Assembly (NCBI RefSeq): GCF_964204865.1
Contig: NC_135252.1
Span: 6,407,383-6,471,382, forward strand
From: Styela clava
Taxonomy: Eukaryota > Chordata > Ascidiacea > Stolidobranchia > Styelidae
Length of the DNA: 64,000 nucleotides
Reading direction: 5' to 3'
How positions within the stretch are numbered: position 1 is the first letter of the stretch; every line of letters starts with the position of its first letter. The notes beneath the pieces were generated by a model. The model was not told the DNA's origin and made no database searches. It saw only the letters and a list, made by a program, of their open reading frames with translations. The translations under genes were made by a program, and so were the position numbers. Of this stretch, positions 23,702 to 37,400 are shown piece after piece.

Positions 23702-25888
23702 GCTGATTGAATACTTGTTAAATTGGAATACTTCACCCAATTTATTGCTAGTAATATATATTAGTGTTGGCAGAAATATGTTGGAAGATATATATATAAT
23801 ATATTTATCACATGAAATAACGAACGTATTAATGTTAATCTAATTTGTTTCCGTGTCCTGACCACGCGAAGAATACTTATATAGAAGCATACGCAGATTC
23901 ATTCTCAAAAGTTCATTACTTTTTGCTGGCAACTACTCGTGAAAATCCAGCTCCGCTCACTCCTGCCATACCTGTCTGAAAGTGGATCAAACTATGTGCA
24001 GCCTGAAGTAAATATACAAAAGTATTTGTTTATAATTCAGCTATGCGTATTTCCTGGGAGTTGTGCAACAATGAGGCAAGCAGTGTAGAAACTTTGCAAC
24101 AATTCCTTTAGGCTTGCTTTGAGTTATCCTACGAGACAGGAGTGGGATTTGCTCTCTTCTAGTATATTATTTATTTCAAATTATCTTACTGCTGTGTGCA
24201 AAGGTATACGGAGTCAGAGTCATGATTGTGACTACTCTGCCTGGTGGGACAGATGTGAATATTCTTGACTGACTCCAAGCACAACAGTCCTCGCGACGGC
24301 GTTTGCATTGTACGTATCAACTGCCGTTGCCTCCTCCCAGTCTGACTCGCGTCTACATCGGACGTGTTTTCATTGCTCTGTATTATATCTGTTCAATCCA
24401 TGGCTTACTGGTCGGAAATATAGTTTTTTACGTGCGTGATTATTATATCAAACTATTGCGCGAAAATGCGTATTTCTGTTAGTGTTTTTCAATTTCAAAG
24501 ATAATGGTGGCAAAAACAAGTAGTTGGAGGTATGAAAAAGCATCCATATATTCTTGCGCATCATAAAACTCGCCTGTTGGTTATACACCGCAATGTCGAC
24601 GGCCATACACACAAGAGCAGAAGTTTATCAAAGAAAACAGCAATATAATCGTTTTTATCTGTAAATTACGTTTGTTTTCTATTATATTTCTATCATTTTG
24701 ACTACTATCTACACAAATAAGAATGAGCAAAATGCTATAACTAGGAGTAAAATGCGTTTGCGACACTGTAAAACGATATCTAACAACCGTAGCAGTTGTT
24801 TAGCGAAGATCTGATACCGGATTGTAGAATGAACAGAAGATACGTGCCGCAGCTGCGCACTGTTTTATAAATGAGTATAAAATAATTTTAGGAAATGGGA
24901 TTTTAATATAATTTGATAGGATTGGTGGGCATGGGTATACAATGAACAAAATCTGATTCGGAGCCTAAAATGACAAACTAGTCAAGTCATCCTCATATTG
25001 ACCTGAGGTTTCATCATCTTTTCACCCACGGTCATTTGTACTCAGAGATTTTAGCACCCCCGCGGACATTTGCACCCACGGATATTTGCACAGATTGACA
25101 TTTCCACGTATAGACATTTGCAATCATTCATATTTGCACTCATAGACCTTTGCAACCATAGACACCAGTCTTTGTAGTAAACGAGGTTTTATTGCAATTT
25201 ACAATGCAGCGATGGGCGATGTTAAAACTAGTAATGAATGCGAACCCATTGCAGATTCGCAAATAAGCTGTCATCTCGCCTGGCAAACGCAAAAAGAAAA
25301 GGTGTTGTTTTGTTTTATATAATATTATAAACATATGAAGATCGACAAGAACACATGACATCATATTGAATAATAATAAATGAAAGATGACAACAACGAG
25401 TTATAGAAAAATGGTGCGAATACAGCAGAAAAAGTATTGTAATTCTAAAAATGATCAAATGAAGTATGAAAATTTGTGTTATCATCTATTACAGTGAAGT
25501 TCATATAATGACATATGAAAAAACGTTTTTAGTTCAAATACATTATTTTATAGTAAATATTTTACAAAAATTTTCAATCTTTTCAAAATAATGTGAATAC
25601 AGAATAAGGTGTGAAAATGGTTAATAATAGCATATAAAAATATTTATACTCGACAGTTATAAGTCGGTCAAAATTAGATAACAATTATAAGGATTTATAT
25701 TCAATAAATAATAAACAATAACCAATAATGATAATGTTTCAGTGTTAAGCCAGATATACACAATAAATGGACCCAATTTTGTATTCACTTTTCTAGTATT
25801 AGATTGAAGGAAATCGGTCTCGTTTATCGTAAGCAAATTTGACTAGTTCAAAAAATCAATAAATATCAAAGTTATACTCAAGCAGTAA
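23702..25888. other. Intergenic region
   Basis: AT-rich, no recognised gene. It holds a short decayed tandem array near 25023-25165. Confidence 0.5.
25023..25165. repeat. Decayed tandem repeat, unit about 20 bp
   Basis: Variants of GGACATTTGCACCCAC recur about every 20 bases (GGTCATTTGTACTCA, GCGGACATTTGCACCCACG, GGATATTTGCACAGA, TAGACATTTGCAATC, ATATTTGCACTCA, TAGACCTTTGCAACC). Units have diverged, so the array is old. Confidence 0.6.
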
Positions 25889-27609
25889 CTATTTAATGCA
25901 TATCGATTTCGGGCAATAACTTTTTTCTTCATTGATCAGCGGATACCTTTCTCCGAGCTGTTCACTATCATCACTGAAAACCATTTTTCTGCATTCGTCT
26001 GCAAAAAGAATACACATATATTGAAATGTATGTGTCGAAGTTTCACCAACTCAGTGGTCGAATTTCGGTGAACCGGATCAAAAGACAATTTTAAAATATA
26101 GGTTTCAATATTGTCTACTAGTGACATAAAAGTACGATTTTAATGTAAGACAAGCCGATGATATATATTTAAGCGCAATAATGGAGGCTCCAGAAGTATG
26201 TGTAACAATATGGGTGTAATTAATTTTGTTCGCCTACTTTGCGCATCAAGTTGTGTGAAGAGAAGGAAGGCTATGGGCAGGGGTATTCACTTGGCTGGCT
26301 AACACAAACAGTACTTGAACTCGTAATAGAACTAAAATAAAGAAAATCGGAGTAAAATCATGGTTTAACTCTGACCTGGTTCACATACCATGGGAGTGCT
26401 CAATAATGTATATATGATAATATGAAAACGAAATTAAAACAAGTATAAAAAATTACTCTACTTTTGTGGGCTTTGTAATTGTCTTCGCCAGTTGACTGAT
26501 AAATGCGGCAGGCCTTCACTAGATTCATAATTGCTCCAGCCAGTGGTGGGATTCAATTTTTTTGTCAGTCAGTTTCATCACAAAAGTCATATTTTCAGCC
26601 GGTTCTGTTACCAACATAACATTGGCAGTAACGAGTAAAGCTAACCGGTTCGCTGATCTCATAAAATTCCGTGAGGCGGTTCTATAGAACCGGTGCGAAC
26701 CGGCTGAATCCCACCACTGGCTCCAGCTGAACCTACCGTCTGGTTATGAAAAAGTTAGTGCTCACCTGGCTTTCTATATATAAGAACTTGCTGTATCTGT
26801 CTGGAGTAAATACAGGAGATTCCAATCGAAACAAAACAGATCACAGTTACTGACAGGGTGAAAATGAAAACGAATCGATGCATTTTGATCGTATGCCAAG
26901 TGTGTGATGCAACATCGGAGGTCAGTTCGAGGAACCTGTTAAACAATTTTCTCCACGTAGTTCTGCGACCCTCTTTGGTGGATAATTGTGATGGATTTCG
27001 GTTCTGTTCCTTGCTAGTACTGACCTTTTGTTGTAATTTGTTTGAATATCTCAAATCTCGTTTACCCCGGCTTAGTGGTCCATCTTTGCTAATGCTATTA
27101 GTTGCCGCTTGGCTGACTTTTTTGTAGTATATCTGACTTTGAACGTTCTTCGACAATCGTAGTTTTGTGCTCTTTGGAACGTAGTGCGTTGCTGGTGTTT
27201 TCCTGATTTTGAACCCGTTCAAGATGGGTTGTGTGCATCTCGGACCAGTAAAACCATTCTTACATCTTCCACAGTTGCTACCGGCAAAGTTCCCAAAACA
27301 CTTGCAACCTTGTTCCAAAATGCGAGCATTTATACCATTGTTTCTATGCTTATTCTTGGGAGATTTAAAATATTTTTGGAGTTTGGTATTTGAACTAGTA
27401 ATTTGCATGATTCTACTGAAGTAGCATATACCTCTGCCTTCATGACTTCCGCATCTTGACGACCCAGTCGATGTTGCTAGCATTGGACAAAGTTTATTCC
27501 TACTGGAATCGTCATTAGTAGGCTGCCCTTTGCGAAGAAACTGTGGTCGAGCCTCAACGGAATCCCATGTGAAATACAAAATCGCTATATGAAGAAACGA
27601 AACGTTCAT
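25889..27609 (-). CDS. Tyrosinase-like membrane protein without the copper catalytic domain
   Basis: Exons are 27609-26766 and 25998-25889, phase 1, giving 317 residues. The product has a signal peptide (MNVSFLHIAILYFTW...), then a Cys-rich block aligned with the tyrosinase N-terminus (CPMLATS, RCGSHEGRGIC, GCKCFGNFAGSNCGRC, GFTGPRC). The family would continue into CuA and CuB here, but a basic linker with RGKR follows directly, then one membrane helix (FVFIFTLSVTVICFVSIGIS) and a second-exon tail. The tail carries ERYPLI before NEEKSY, closely like EKQPLL-MEKEDY of human TYR. The phase-1 intron before the tail matches the tyrosinase at 18428-20933. One exon spans Cys-rich region to helix, so the catalytic domain cannot hide in an intron. 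An upstream in-frame ATG (27747) precedes the TATA box and is rejected. It may be a decoy, matrix or sorting protein; enzymatic activity is excluded. Confidence 0.8.
26173..26409. mobile_element. MITE, family A, copy 2
   Basis: GGCTCCAGAAGTATGTGTAA at the left and a GGGAGTGCTC right end form imperfect inverted repeats. The interior matches copy 1 at 7175-7406. It sits in the only intron of the tyrosinase-like gene. Confidence 0.6.
26541..26719. mobile_element. hAT-type MITE with perfect 8-bp target duplication
   Basis: The ends are perfect 15-bp inverted repeats CAGTGGTGGGATTCA / TGAATCCCACCACTG. The element is flanked on both sides by GCTCCAGC (26533-26540 and 26720-26727). It is 179 bp, non-coding, and in the intron of the tyrosinase-like gene. 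Its intact ends suggest a fairly recent insertion. Confidence 0.85.
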
Positions 27610-27678
27610 TTTGGCCTGATGTCGACAATTTGACTGAAGCACTGGCGAGAATGTACTCGGCAAGTAAGCCAGACATCC

Positions 27679-27686
27679 ATTTATAG
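27679..27686 (-). promoter_or_regulatory. TATA box of the tyrosinase-like gene
   Basis: On the minus strand TATAAATG lies about 70 bases before the preferred ATG at 27609. This places the transcript start after the upstream in-frame ATG and so decides the start codon. Confidence 0.55.
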
Positions 27687-30600
27687 TTGTCGCTGCAGTC
27701 GTTGTTTCCTCGCAGCATGTGATGTCTGTCATATGATTAGACTTCAATAAAATATTTCCTGCTTCGCCAACTTAAAGAAATTACTTAATATCCCATTGTG
27801 ATAACTTGTCCTATTCCGACGATGCTTGTGTTATTGATGCAAACTGGGGTGATGGTGGCGAGAATTGATAAGTTTAATGGCACAAAAATGTAGTTCAGAG
27901 ACGCATATAACAAGTACTGGAGTACGATAGAATTACTTTAATGAACAACCGAATATGTTACAATTTGAGTAGAATTATTACGTCTTGTCATCGCTTCTAA
28001 CTTTAAATCTTTGCCCGACAGAACAATCACGATAACTAAAAAAGTAAAGAGGTGGATAACCAATAGGGACTAGGAGTCACATTTCTTAGTTAACGTTTAG
28101 ATCCGTCAATCCATATCACCTTAAAGATACGATTGAATAATATTTAAGTCGCCTTTACCTGTCACACATACGCAAAGGCATTATCACAGATTGTTTTAAA
28201 TTGACCAGATTTACTGTCATTCACCAGAAGGAATAAGTCTACATTCGTATGTCATATCGATCGGTTGATGCGATACCATGTTGATATAATAGTTTGAAGT
28301 ATAGAATGTACATTTACATAATTTTCATCAATATATATGTATATAAATTAATCTTTAACTGAACGCAGAAATAGAAGAGAAAAATTCTTATGTTCCATGT
28401 GAATTGGATATCTATATCAGACACATATGTAATACACGTAATAATTACACATAAGTATGAAGCAAGTACTATTTCTTCGCAGAAACATAATGGATTTTCC
28501 AAACAATAAAATAACCTCTCGACACGAGAGTAAAGTTAACCCTTCGTTGTATGCTGTTCACAGCATAGTAAATTCTTTTTCGTTATCCAGCATTTAAGAT
28601 CGAGACGATTTGGGATCAAAAAAAGGCGATGGTTTTCAAATATGGAATGAAGACAAACTTCAACTACACCCCTATGTTATCTAATTGTTTTAACTGGTGC
28701 TTGATCTTCTTCACAAATAAAAAAAAAATGTATTCTGGCATTCAATGGATATTGTTCATAAAGGTCTTTGAGCCCTATTTACCCTTCATTGATTTGTGAC
28801 GAGAGGGTTAACATGACAACATTATTCGAAGGAAGGTAATTTGACGACACCGGTAATTGTTCTCGCGTATTGTTGCCATGCTTACAGAAAACAAGGTTTT
28901 GACATATGATATTTACCTTTTCTTTCAGGAGGGTATTTAAATTTTATTAAAAAATCATTTGCAGTTGTGCGTGTTGTAATTACGGCGAACTATTTGTACG
29001 AGATGACACATGAAGTATAGATGAGAGTTAATATTGAGAATTATATAGATTGGGCAAGGGGTAGGTGACACGGGCGGTAGATATAATGTAATCCTATGGA
29101 GTGTCATTTATATCTTGAACAAATTTCTCAATGTAGTGCATTTATGATTTACGAGATCTAATACTGTTCATATTAATGCAATAAACGGGTGCATCGAGGC
29201 TGACCAAATATAGATCACAAAAAACAAGGGAAATTTATTTCAGCTCATCTATGAAAATGAGGGGTCTGGATTTGGCGGTAGTAACATTCAGTAAATTGCT
29301 GCAAATAAAATTACTGCTATAAAAGCATTTTAGAGCGACCATATAGATTGAAATCCTGTCGGTTAAGCTAGTTATAAAAATTTTAGGCAAACATTTGAAG
29401 TGAAATAAGGAGCGAGAACAATATCAATGCTATAGCTCGCGTAGTTTTATAGTAGTTGCAAAATATTTCATACAAAGGCCGACTTGGTGTAGTTGACCAC
29501 TATATCTAATTATCCATAATAAAACATTGGTGGAATGTATTTCCACGAGCGGAATTTTCGTTAAAAAGTAAATATTCACTACTATGGCCGTCGTATATAT
29601 CTATATGTACTTATGTATTTTTAAACTGTAGCTTACATGACAAGGGAATGTTATTCTTGTCTCTCAAGGACTCGTTCGTGTTGGAGTGGGTGGGTGCGAC
29701 GCTTGCTACCATTGTTCACGAGCACTTTAAAGATTGAATCCTATTATAAGTCTCGGTATTATTTCACCTTTTTAAATTTTTATTGTTACAGTTTGGGGAT
29801 CGTTCGTCTGGGATGAATAAAAGTATTTGGATAAGTGATTATAGGTTTGGCATAATACGATGACTAGTAATTTTGACATAAAATTGGTGTCGAATTCCAA
29901 TAGGTATATAAAATGGACCGTAAAATTACTCTTAATTGTATGTCAAATTTAGTAGGGACTGTAACTGCGTTTGGTGTTAGGGTAGCTTAGTAGCGTATTA
30001 TTGAAGACATGATTAAAATTTACCGTTACGAAAAGTAATTGGCTAGACAACAAAACTCGACTAACATATTCTGATACTTTATTTTGAAACTGATTATTCT
30101 AAAAACCAGACTCCAGTAGTTGCAAGCGTTGGGCTAAATTATAACATACCTTGGGGTCGGTTTTATAGGTGTTTGTATAACGAACAGGCAAAGTTTTTAA
30201 AACTCAAATACCTGTTTGGCGGATTGACATAGCTATGAATAAATGAGGGGATGTTTCGACGATAATGTTTAATCTTAATGGTAGGCCACGTCAGGCGGTA
30301 TTCAATACCTGAAATGTGTAGAATTCCATTCAGAACAATTAAACGTATTAAAATATGCGCATTTAAATGGCCTATCCAGTGTGTATGTATGCATAGCCAT
30401 TTAGGCCAACAAAACATCCAACTAACAATGGTACTGGTAAGTGGTAGCCGAATTCAAAAGTGATAAACCTTTTCAGATTGCACTTCAAAACGATTTCCTT
30501 GGCCGCGCTAAAAAAATTATAAACGATGATTATGTCTTACAAACCATCGTACAGCTGTAAATAATAAATTTATCAAAAGATAATCTTCCTCTTAAGATTT

Positions 30601-31458
30601 GTTTGAACATTTTAATTTGAATCATGTTGTGGAGGGTAAAACGCTATTGAAAAGCTTTCAACAAACTTGAGAAAACCACAATTCAAATAGATGTCTTCAG
30701 AATGTTGGAGAGGTTGCGTAGAGATATATTTGAAAACATGCTAGTTTTAGTAATTCACTTAAGTATATATACATATATAGCATGTACGAGAAACTGATGG
30801 TACTGAATAGTTTTTTAGTTCACAGAAATGTTTTATGATTTCATCTCATAGACGCATGTGAGTTGATTGCTCGAGGAAGAGATCAACTTTCGTATATATA
30901 TCGAGTGTGGAATGGTCAAAAAGAAATACCCGATGGTTTTTTCCTTGTAAGCTCAAGATTTCTTTACCCAAATTTGAATTTTGTTTCAAAGCTGCTCAGG
31001 CTTGTTCATTTGGCAATATGTTTTAATAGTTTGGGTAAACGGTAGGCCATAAAACTTCAGATGACGAATACTTGTTCAAACAGTTACGCCCATTATTTCG
31101 TTTACTCAGAAATAATAGTTTAACTTCCGTCTTGTAATTATTGTTTGAAAAGGAAGTATGGAACTAATCAATATAGGGCCCACGATTGTTTTTTGACATA
31201 GTCGCAGTCCTCAAATGAGAAATGAATACCTTACTCACCTAAAAACGAGAATCTTAGCTATACCAGGTTTAATCTCTGATATACATCTGTAAGCTTCACT
31301 TCGGAAAGTTTTAGTTGCTATGCGCTTCTGAGTGTTTAAAGGTTGTTAAGGAAGATCTATTTATTCTATTGTAGACAAGTATATTGGCTCACCTTCTTTG
31401 TTTTCTGTACTTATCCAAGTTATAATAATAAAAAGTGCAGTCTGCAATTTTCCTAAAG
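27687..31458. other. Intergenic region between the tyrosinase-like gene and the SPMIP4 homologue
   Basis: 3.8 kb of AT-rich sequence between divergent genes. I find no recognisable exon or RNA gene. Short ORFs here (for example near 28314-28502 and 30163-30463) look like chance. Confidence 0.5.
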
Positions 31459-34400
31459 ATGACTGCCGCTCAAACTGCCCTACCACTTCGTCATTTCTAT
31501 CCCCAGATAGAAGGATCCGAGCATCTTTCACAAAATTTGGCTTCCAATGAAATATTTACTCCATTCCAACCTGACAGAATCACGGTCAGTCCATCCAGGT
31601 AAGTTGTAAACTAAAACTACTTTGTCTTGAACATCGTGGTCAATGCCGCATGCACAATGAGGTTACTTCAGGTCTGTGATAACTCAAGCAGACCTACATG
31701 AAAACTATCGAAAATTTCTCGTAATTACCACTAATTGTGCCAAGCGGTAACGGTACATTAAATTGGAATATTGCCCTCGTATATCACGATTTCAGCTAAA
31801 AGATATATTTCTTCGCGCAAGAGCAGAGCATTAAAATGGGTAAATCACATGGTAGCGAATCGTTTTCTGCCTCATGGTTCCAGTTCTACGTCATGATCTA
31901 ACCCAGGGATGGCGAACCACTGACCCGCGGGTCACAAAGTGACCCACCGCATTTTATCCCTGACCCGCCAAGGCACGAATAAATTTAAAAAAATGCTAAC
32001 ATATCAGTGATAAAAATTTATAAAACCGGCCTTGAATTAATTCAACAATTAATAAACTATCATAATGTACCGTCAGTTAGGCTGCGATCGCTCATATTCA
32101 AATGTGGATTCAAATGGACAAATGTTTCAAAGTCTGCACCGCTGTGTACCGTTATTCATTTATTGGCTCTGACATCGTTTATAAAACAACAATGCAATTA
32201 ATCTGTTCATTTCTCGCAACGTCTTGTTTTTTTTCGGAAGTACATCTGTATACTGTTTTAGGGGTTATACGAGAACTAGATGTTACCTTGCATTTTATTA
32301 GTTTCTCGCCTACAATGCCATTGAGAAAACAAAATATTTCAAACTTGAAATGAAAACCTAGGAATCTGAAATACCAATTGGGCAGTGTAAAAGTGTCTTA
32401 ATGTGGCTGAAAGCTGATCAAAAAATATAACACTATCAGAGTGGAATTCCCTCCAACTCTTTGCAATAATTTGCCACATAATCATAAACGTTTTTGGTAA
32501 TTCATATTCGTTATTTCGTACTCTAATTTCATGAAATCGAGTGCCATATAAAGTCCCTGATAGAAGCGTTGCATAAGTAAAGCTCAAAACTACACCAACA
32601 CCAACAGAAGCTTATAAGATTTGTTTCAGAAGTTTCATAATTATAGTTACAAACATTGATTAAGTAACTGTGACCCACTCTCTTCTGTTACGCGATAAAA
32701 ATATAATTTTTGACCCCTTCATTGAAAGGTTCGCCATCCCTGACCTAACCTAACGTTTTTTCTAGTGGTGTACTAGTTCTGCGTCCAAATCAAATTTTCT
32801 AATAAGCGTTGCAAGATATCTAATCAGTCTTCAACTTGCGCGTAAAAATTATTTAAATATCTAAAGTTTACATTATATTTCCAGCTTTGAACGGTACCGA
32901 GCAGGCATTGAAAAGCAGCCGAGATTGCCATGGGGAAGACTTCGTGATTATGGAGGGCTGCAAAAAGTTCAGATTCCAGACGAATTTATAAAACTGAAAA
33001 CTTATCCACCAGACGTCGTGCAAAAGGTTTGCTGTCGCAATTATTGACCAACTATCGATAGCACGCTGGCTGTTTGCAATCTTTTGAAAGCATACTATCC
33101 CGGAAAGATTTTAAGCTAACCAACTTTATCATTCTGCACAGGGGCATCGACATTACGGATCTGGTGCCAGCGATCCGCGTGACCTGGCTGAACAACAGTT
33201 TTATGACATCACACACTTACAGAAAAGCCACGTGAGATCGAATGATCAGTTACTGCCCAACACACCCTCCAAGCATATGAAGTAAATTATATTTTGGTTT
33301 TACATTGTTAAATTCTTGAAACAGCTTATTTATGTTTTCATTCTATCAGTAGATTGATATTTTAATTGAAAACGCATAGCTAATCAATTGCTAAGCGTGT
33401 GTTATCGATCATGATTTGTCAAAACGGAACTGTTTATTTTTTCATGACCAGCATTACAATGACATAACAAGGACTATGGTATACCTTTATGAGACCATCT
33501 CCCACCCTACAGTATATTTTCTAAGTATAATTGTATTTCAATGTCCAGAAAATGGCACATATACCAGTGCAGATGGTCGAAGTTACGAACAGTTTAATCG
33601 CTAATGGGAAAATATCTGAACCCCCGAAATTTGGAAACAACTTTCTGAGAGGAAAACCCGGGAAGCATACTCGCCCTTTGGATCATGGGCACCTGCAGCC
33701 ATAAACAGTATATGCTGGCACTTATCATTGATTGTTTTGATCTTCATTTGATTGTCAATTTTTATTTACACCATATTACGCCACTGCAAGCCTACAATAC
33801 AATGAACTAAAATTATATTTTAGCGAAAATCAGATTGACCTTCCGTTTCCTGCTGAACCACCATATTATTCCCACACATCACGATTTGCTCTCATTCCAA
33901 ATTTCTCAAGTCCCGACGACCCTGCTGCAGGAGATCCTTCCAGAACTATGTCTCCACTTCATGCAAACGCATCCGCCAATCCGTATCAAGTTATGATAAT
34001 TAATAAAACTAAAGGTAACAATTTTAATAGTAAATAAAAACTCGAGAAATTTTACTACTAAATTGGACTTGCTCATGAGTGTGATCAGGAAATCAGGAAC
34101 TCGAAGATAAACTAATAACTGTCAATATATATAGCGATGACGTTTTGATGAAATGGAGCCTAATGGCAAAAAGACAATGTTATTCAGCAATGGGATGCAA
34201 TTTTGGTTTGAAAATGGTTGTTTTTTTCAATCTTACTACTTCGAATATCTCAGTAAAATTCTGAAATGGTGGGTGAACTTATCTGTTTACTCTGCTTAAG
34301 ATACTTCTTCTGCTGAATTCAATTAGAAAGATATTTTAGTGAAAGTAAAATTTACTATTTCAAGGTTCCCCGTATCGAAGAGAGCTTCAAGAATATCCAT

Positions 34401-37400
34401 TCGAAAGTGATAAGAAGGCTCTGACTTGGAATGGAGAAAGGGATTTCTATCAATTGATGAAATCACCTTCAGGGGGAAAACAACCATACTATCCGAGTCC
34501 TCCCAAAGTGGTAACAATTTTCAGTAAAATATTTTTTTAACTCGTAATGATTTGGAAAACTATATTTTACTGAAAAACAAATTAGGGATTGTTATACTGG
34601 GTTTTGTTTAATTTTTGAATTTTCGTTGGTCATACACAAACATGAGTTTATCAAAATTTACGTAATTGGGTCAATACTGATTCCTGTATGTTGATTTCTT
34701 TACTACTTTCTCACTGTTTATTAGGTTCATCCAAATTTACGCCTAAGAGATGAAAATCAACGCATTGAACTAAGAACAGCAAATTCTCTGCGTAATGTTG
34801 AGAGAGATCAGTGGAAAACAGTTTATCAATATAATTACACAGGTAAAAGACAAACCATAAATTGATAAAATTTACAACGTGTGGCGTCTCATTTTTGTGT
34901 AACAAAACGGATTATATAAGATTTCTTGATACTTTTAACTCTTTTTTTGACACCAAACTAAAAATTTTACTACCATGAGTGCCAAAAAAATATATATATG
35001 CGAATTTATAATAAAAGAAGTGACAAGTTGCATCGAATTTACAATATTTATTTTTTGTTTTGCCAAACAGGTTACGGAGAGTCAAACGCAATGCATCTAG
35101 ATGACTACCATAAGAAAGCGGTCGCTGAAATAACTGAATTCCGTGATGCAAGAAACGACGAATTGGTAATCGGATTAATCAAAATTATTGGTATTAGAAA
35201 TATTATCCGTTGAAGAATATATATATATATAGTGATCTGTTGAGACTTTTTATAGTATATTCTTTTATTTAGTATATTCTCGAAGAGATGGGGATAAAAT
35301 TAAAAAAAAAATTGCGATCTGTATGACGTCTACAACATGAATAACGATCTTTGGGGGTCTTTTATTTGTTTTGTTTTTGCATTGTTTTCATTTATATATA
35401 TATATATATATATACAAATTTAAGACAAACATTTTTAACATTATTTTATTAATTAAATATATCAGAATGAGTTAGAATTTTGTGCCTTCAATAACAGATA
35501 TATTATTGCCGTGCTGATTTTATTAGGCTCAAATGTATTTATTTATATTTGATACAATTTTATATATATGTTACATAAATATTTACATATTTGCAGGTAC
35601 CCAAAACTGCCCCAACTTTCTCTTCCCCTCGCCCCCAGGAAGGGAGATACGCTAGACTTTATCAAAACAGAAAACAAATTTCAGCGCCCATTCGATATCC
35701 GGATGAAAATCCATATCCGGATTCACCAGATGTCATGGATATACGGGAATATTCGTCACTCCCTGACAAGTCACCAAGTTCTAGAAGTAAAGACGAATGG
35801 TAAGTGGTATTAGTTTAAAAATAAAAACGGAATATCACTCACCCCGAGCGTAGTCAGCCCAAATTTTTTCAAGGGACAATTGGGGGGGGGGGGGTGTGCC
35901 TTTTGCTCCGAAGAAGCCAGATAAAAGTAGCCACTGATATCTAACAATATCTTGAAAAGTCGCTCTACAGACATACTTCGTTGTCGAAGGTGATTATAAA
36001 AGGCATATGAGCGCAAATTTTCATCATTCTCGTTTTGTTCATTTGGTGGAAGGATTATTGATTGAGCAAGCCGAGAAACGTCCGGTTTTCAGTAATTCGT
36101 TCAAGTCGATTTCATCTCCGGTCTCTACTATGAATAGGCAAGAATTTTCTATTGTCAGTCAAAGTTTTGAAATATTCAGTTACAAATCTTGTTTAGATTC
36201 AAACATGATCAATATAGTGATGAATTGACCAATAAATGAACTCAGTGCAGAATACTCTATGGCTATAGTGCGCAGGAAAGTTTTGGGGATACAAGAAATC
36301 CCTCTAATAACAATATATATATACAGGTACAGAAAGAGGTCCGCAACTACCGCTGGAAATTATAAGAAAGGTGAATCCGAAAATAACGACGATGAGGGAG
36401 AAGAAGTCAAATGGAAAACATATCAACTGGCCCAGACACCGGACTATGGTAAAATATATTGTTTAAAGTTATTTGGAGGTGAACCAATTGGGTATTCTTG
36501 AGCGCAATTACTTCAAAAGCTGCCAAATTGAATTATACTGTTAAATATTTGTCGACAGCAGGTTCACGTGTGACAACTTTTGCAGAGAAATGGGAAATAA
36601 AAAACAATCACTGCATTGCAGAGAAAAATATAAAGTTTTGTTACGTCTCAAGTTTCATTAGTTCATTATGAGTTCATTCAATATGAGATGAATTGAGTCG
36701 TTATTATAGAATGAAAACTCATAATTGAAGCCGTTCCAAAACATAGATTTATATCAGATCCATGGTATAATGACATGTGCATTTTACAGGTATATCATCT
36801 GTTGTAATGAAAAGAGTTTCCGAGCCGGACCCATTCAAGTCTGGAGAATACGACCATTTACCTAAAAGCATTCAAGAACAAGAACGAAAAGCAGAAGCCA
36901 GACAATCTTATCTTAAAGATTATGATGCAGAGAGAACAGAAAAATTCAAGGTTTGCATCTACAACTTTCTCTGATAATTTCTAATTTCCATTGCAGAGAA
37001 TTGGATTAATTCCCTGTAAATGTTATCAAATTGTTAAAAGACCCCACAATTAACACTCCTGTAAAATACGTCCTTAACTGGAGACAGAATAATTTAAATC
37101 AGGAAAGCTTACAGATCGCACCATAAAATTGTAATAATATTCATAACAATCTGTAACATGAAATCACTTCAAATCACCAAGAGTATACAACACTTTCATT
37201 ATTCGAACGAGTTATTGATTTTCAAGCAGAATTATGACATCCGATATCTCAGTGAACTGGAATCCAACTGAACTTGCTCAGATGAACTGTGATCTCAAAG
37301 TCACCAAATTTAACGCAAAATATTTTTTCAGGAAATTGATCGATTCCATAAACAGAGACAACTTGAATTGCAATATTTAGCAGAACATGACATGCACGCT

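Noticed and set aside
27610-27747. N-terminal extension of the tyrosinase-like ORF starting at an upstream ATG.
   Set aside because: The TATA box at 27679-27686 lies inside it, and the next ATG (27609) begins a proper signal peptide.
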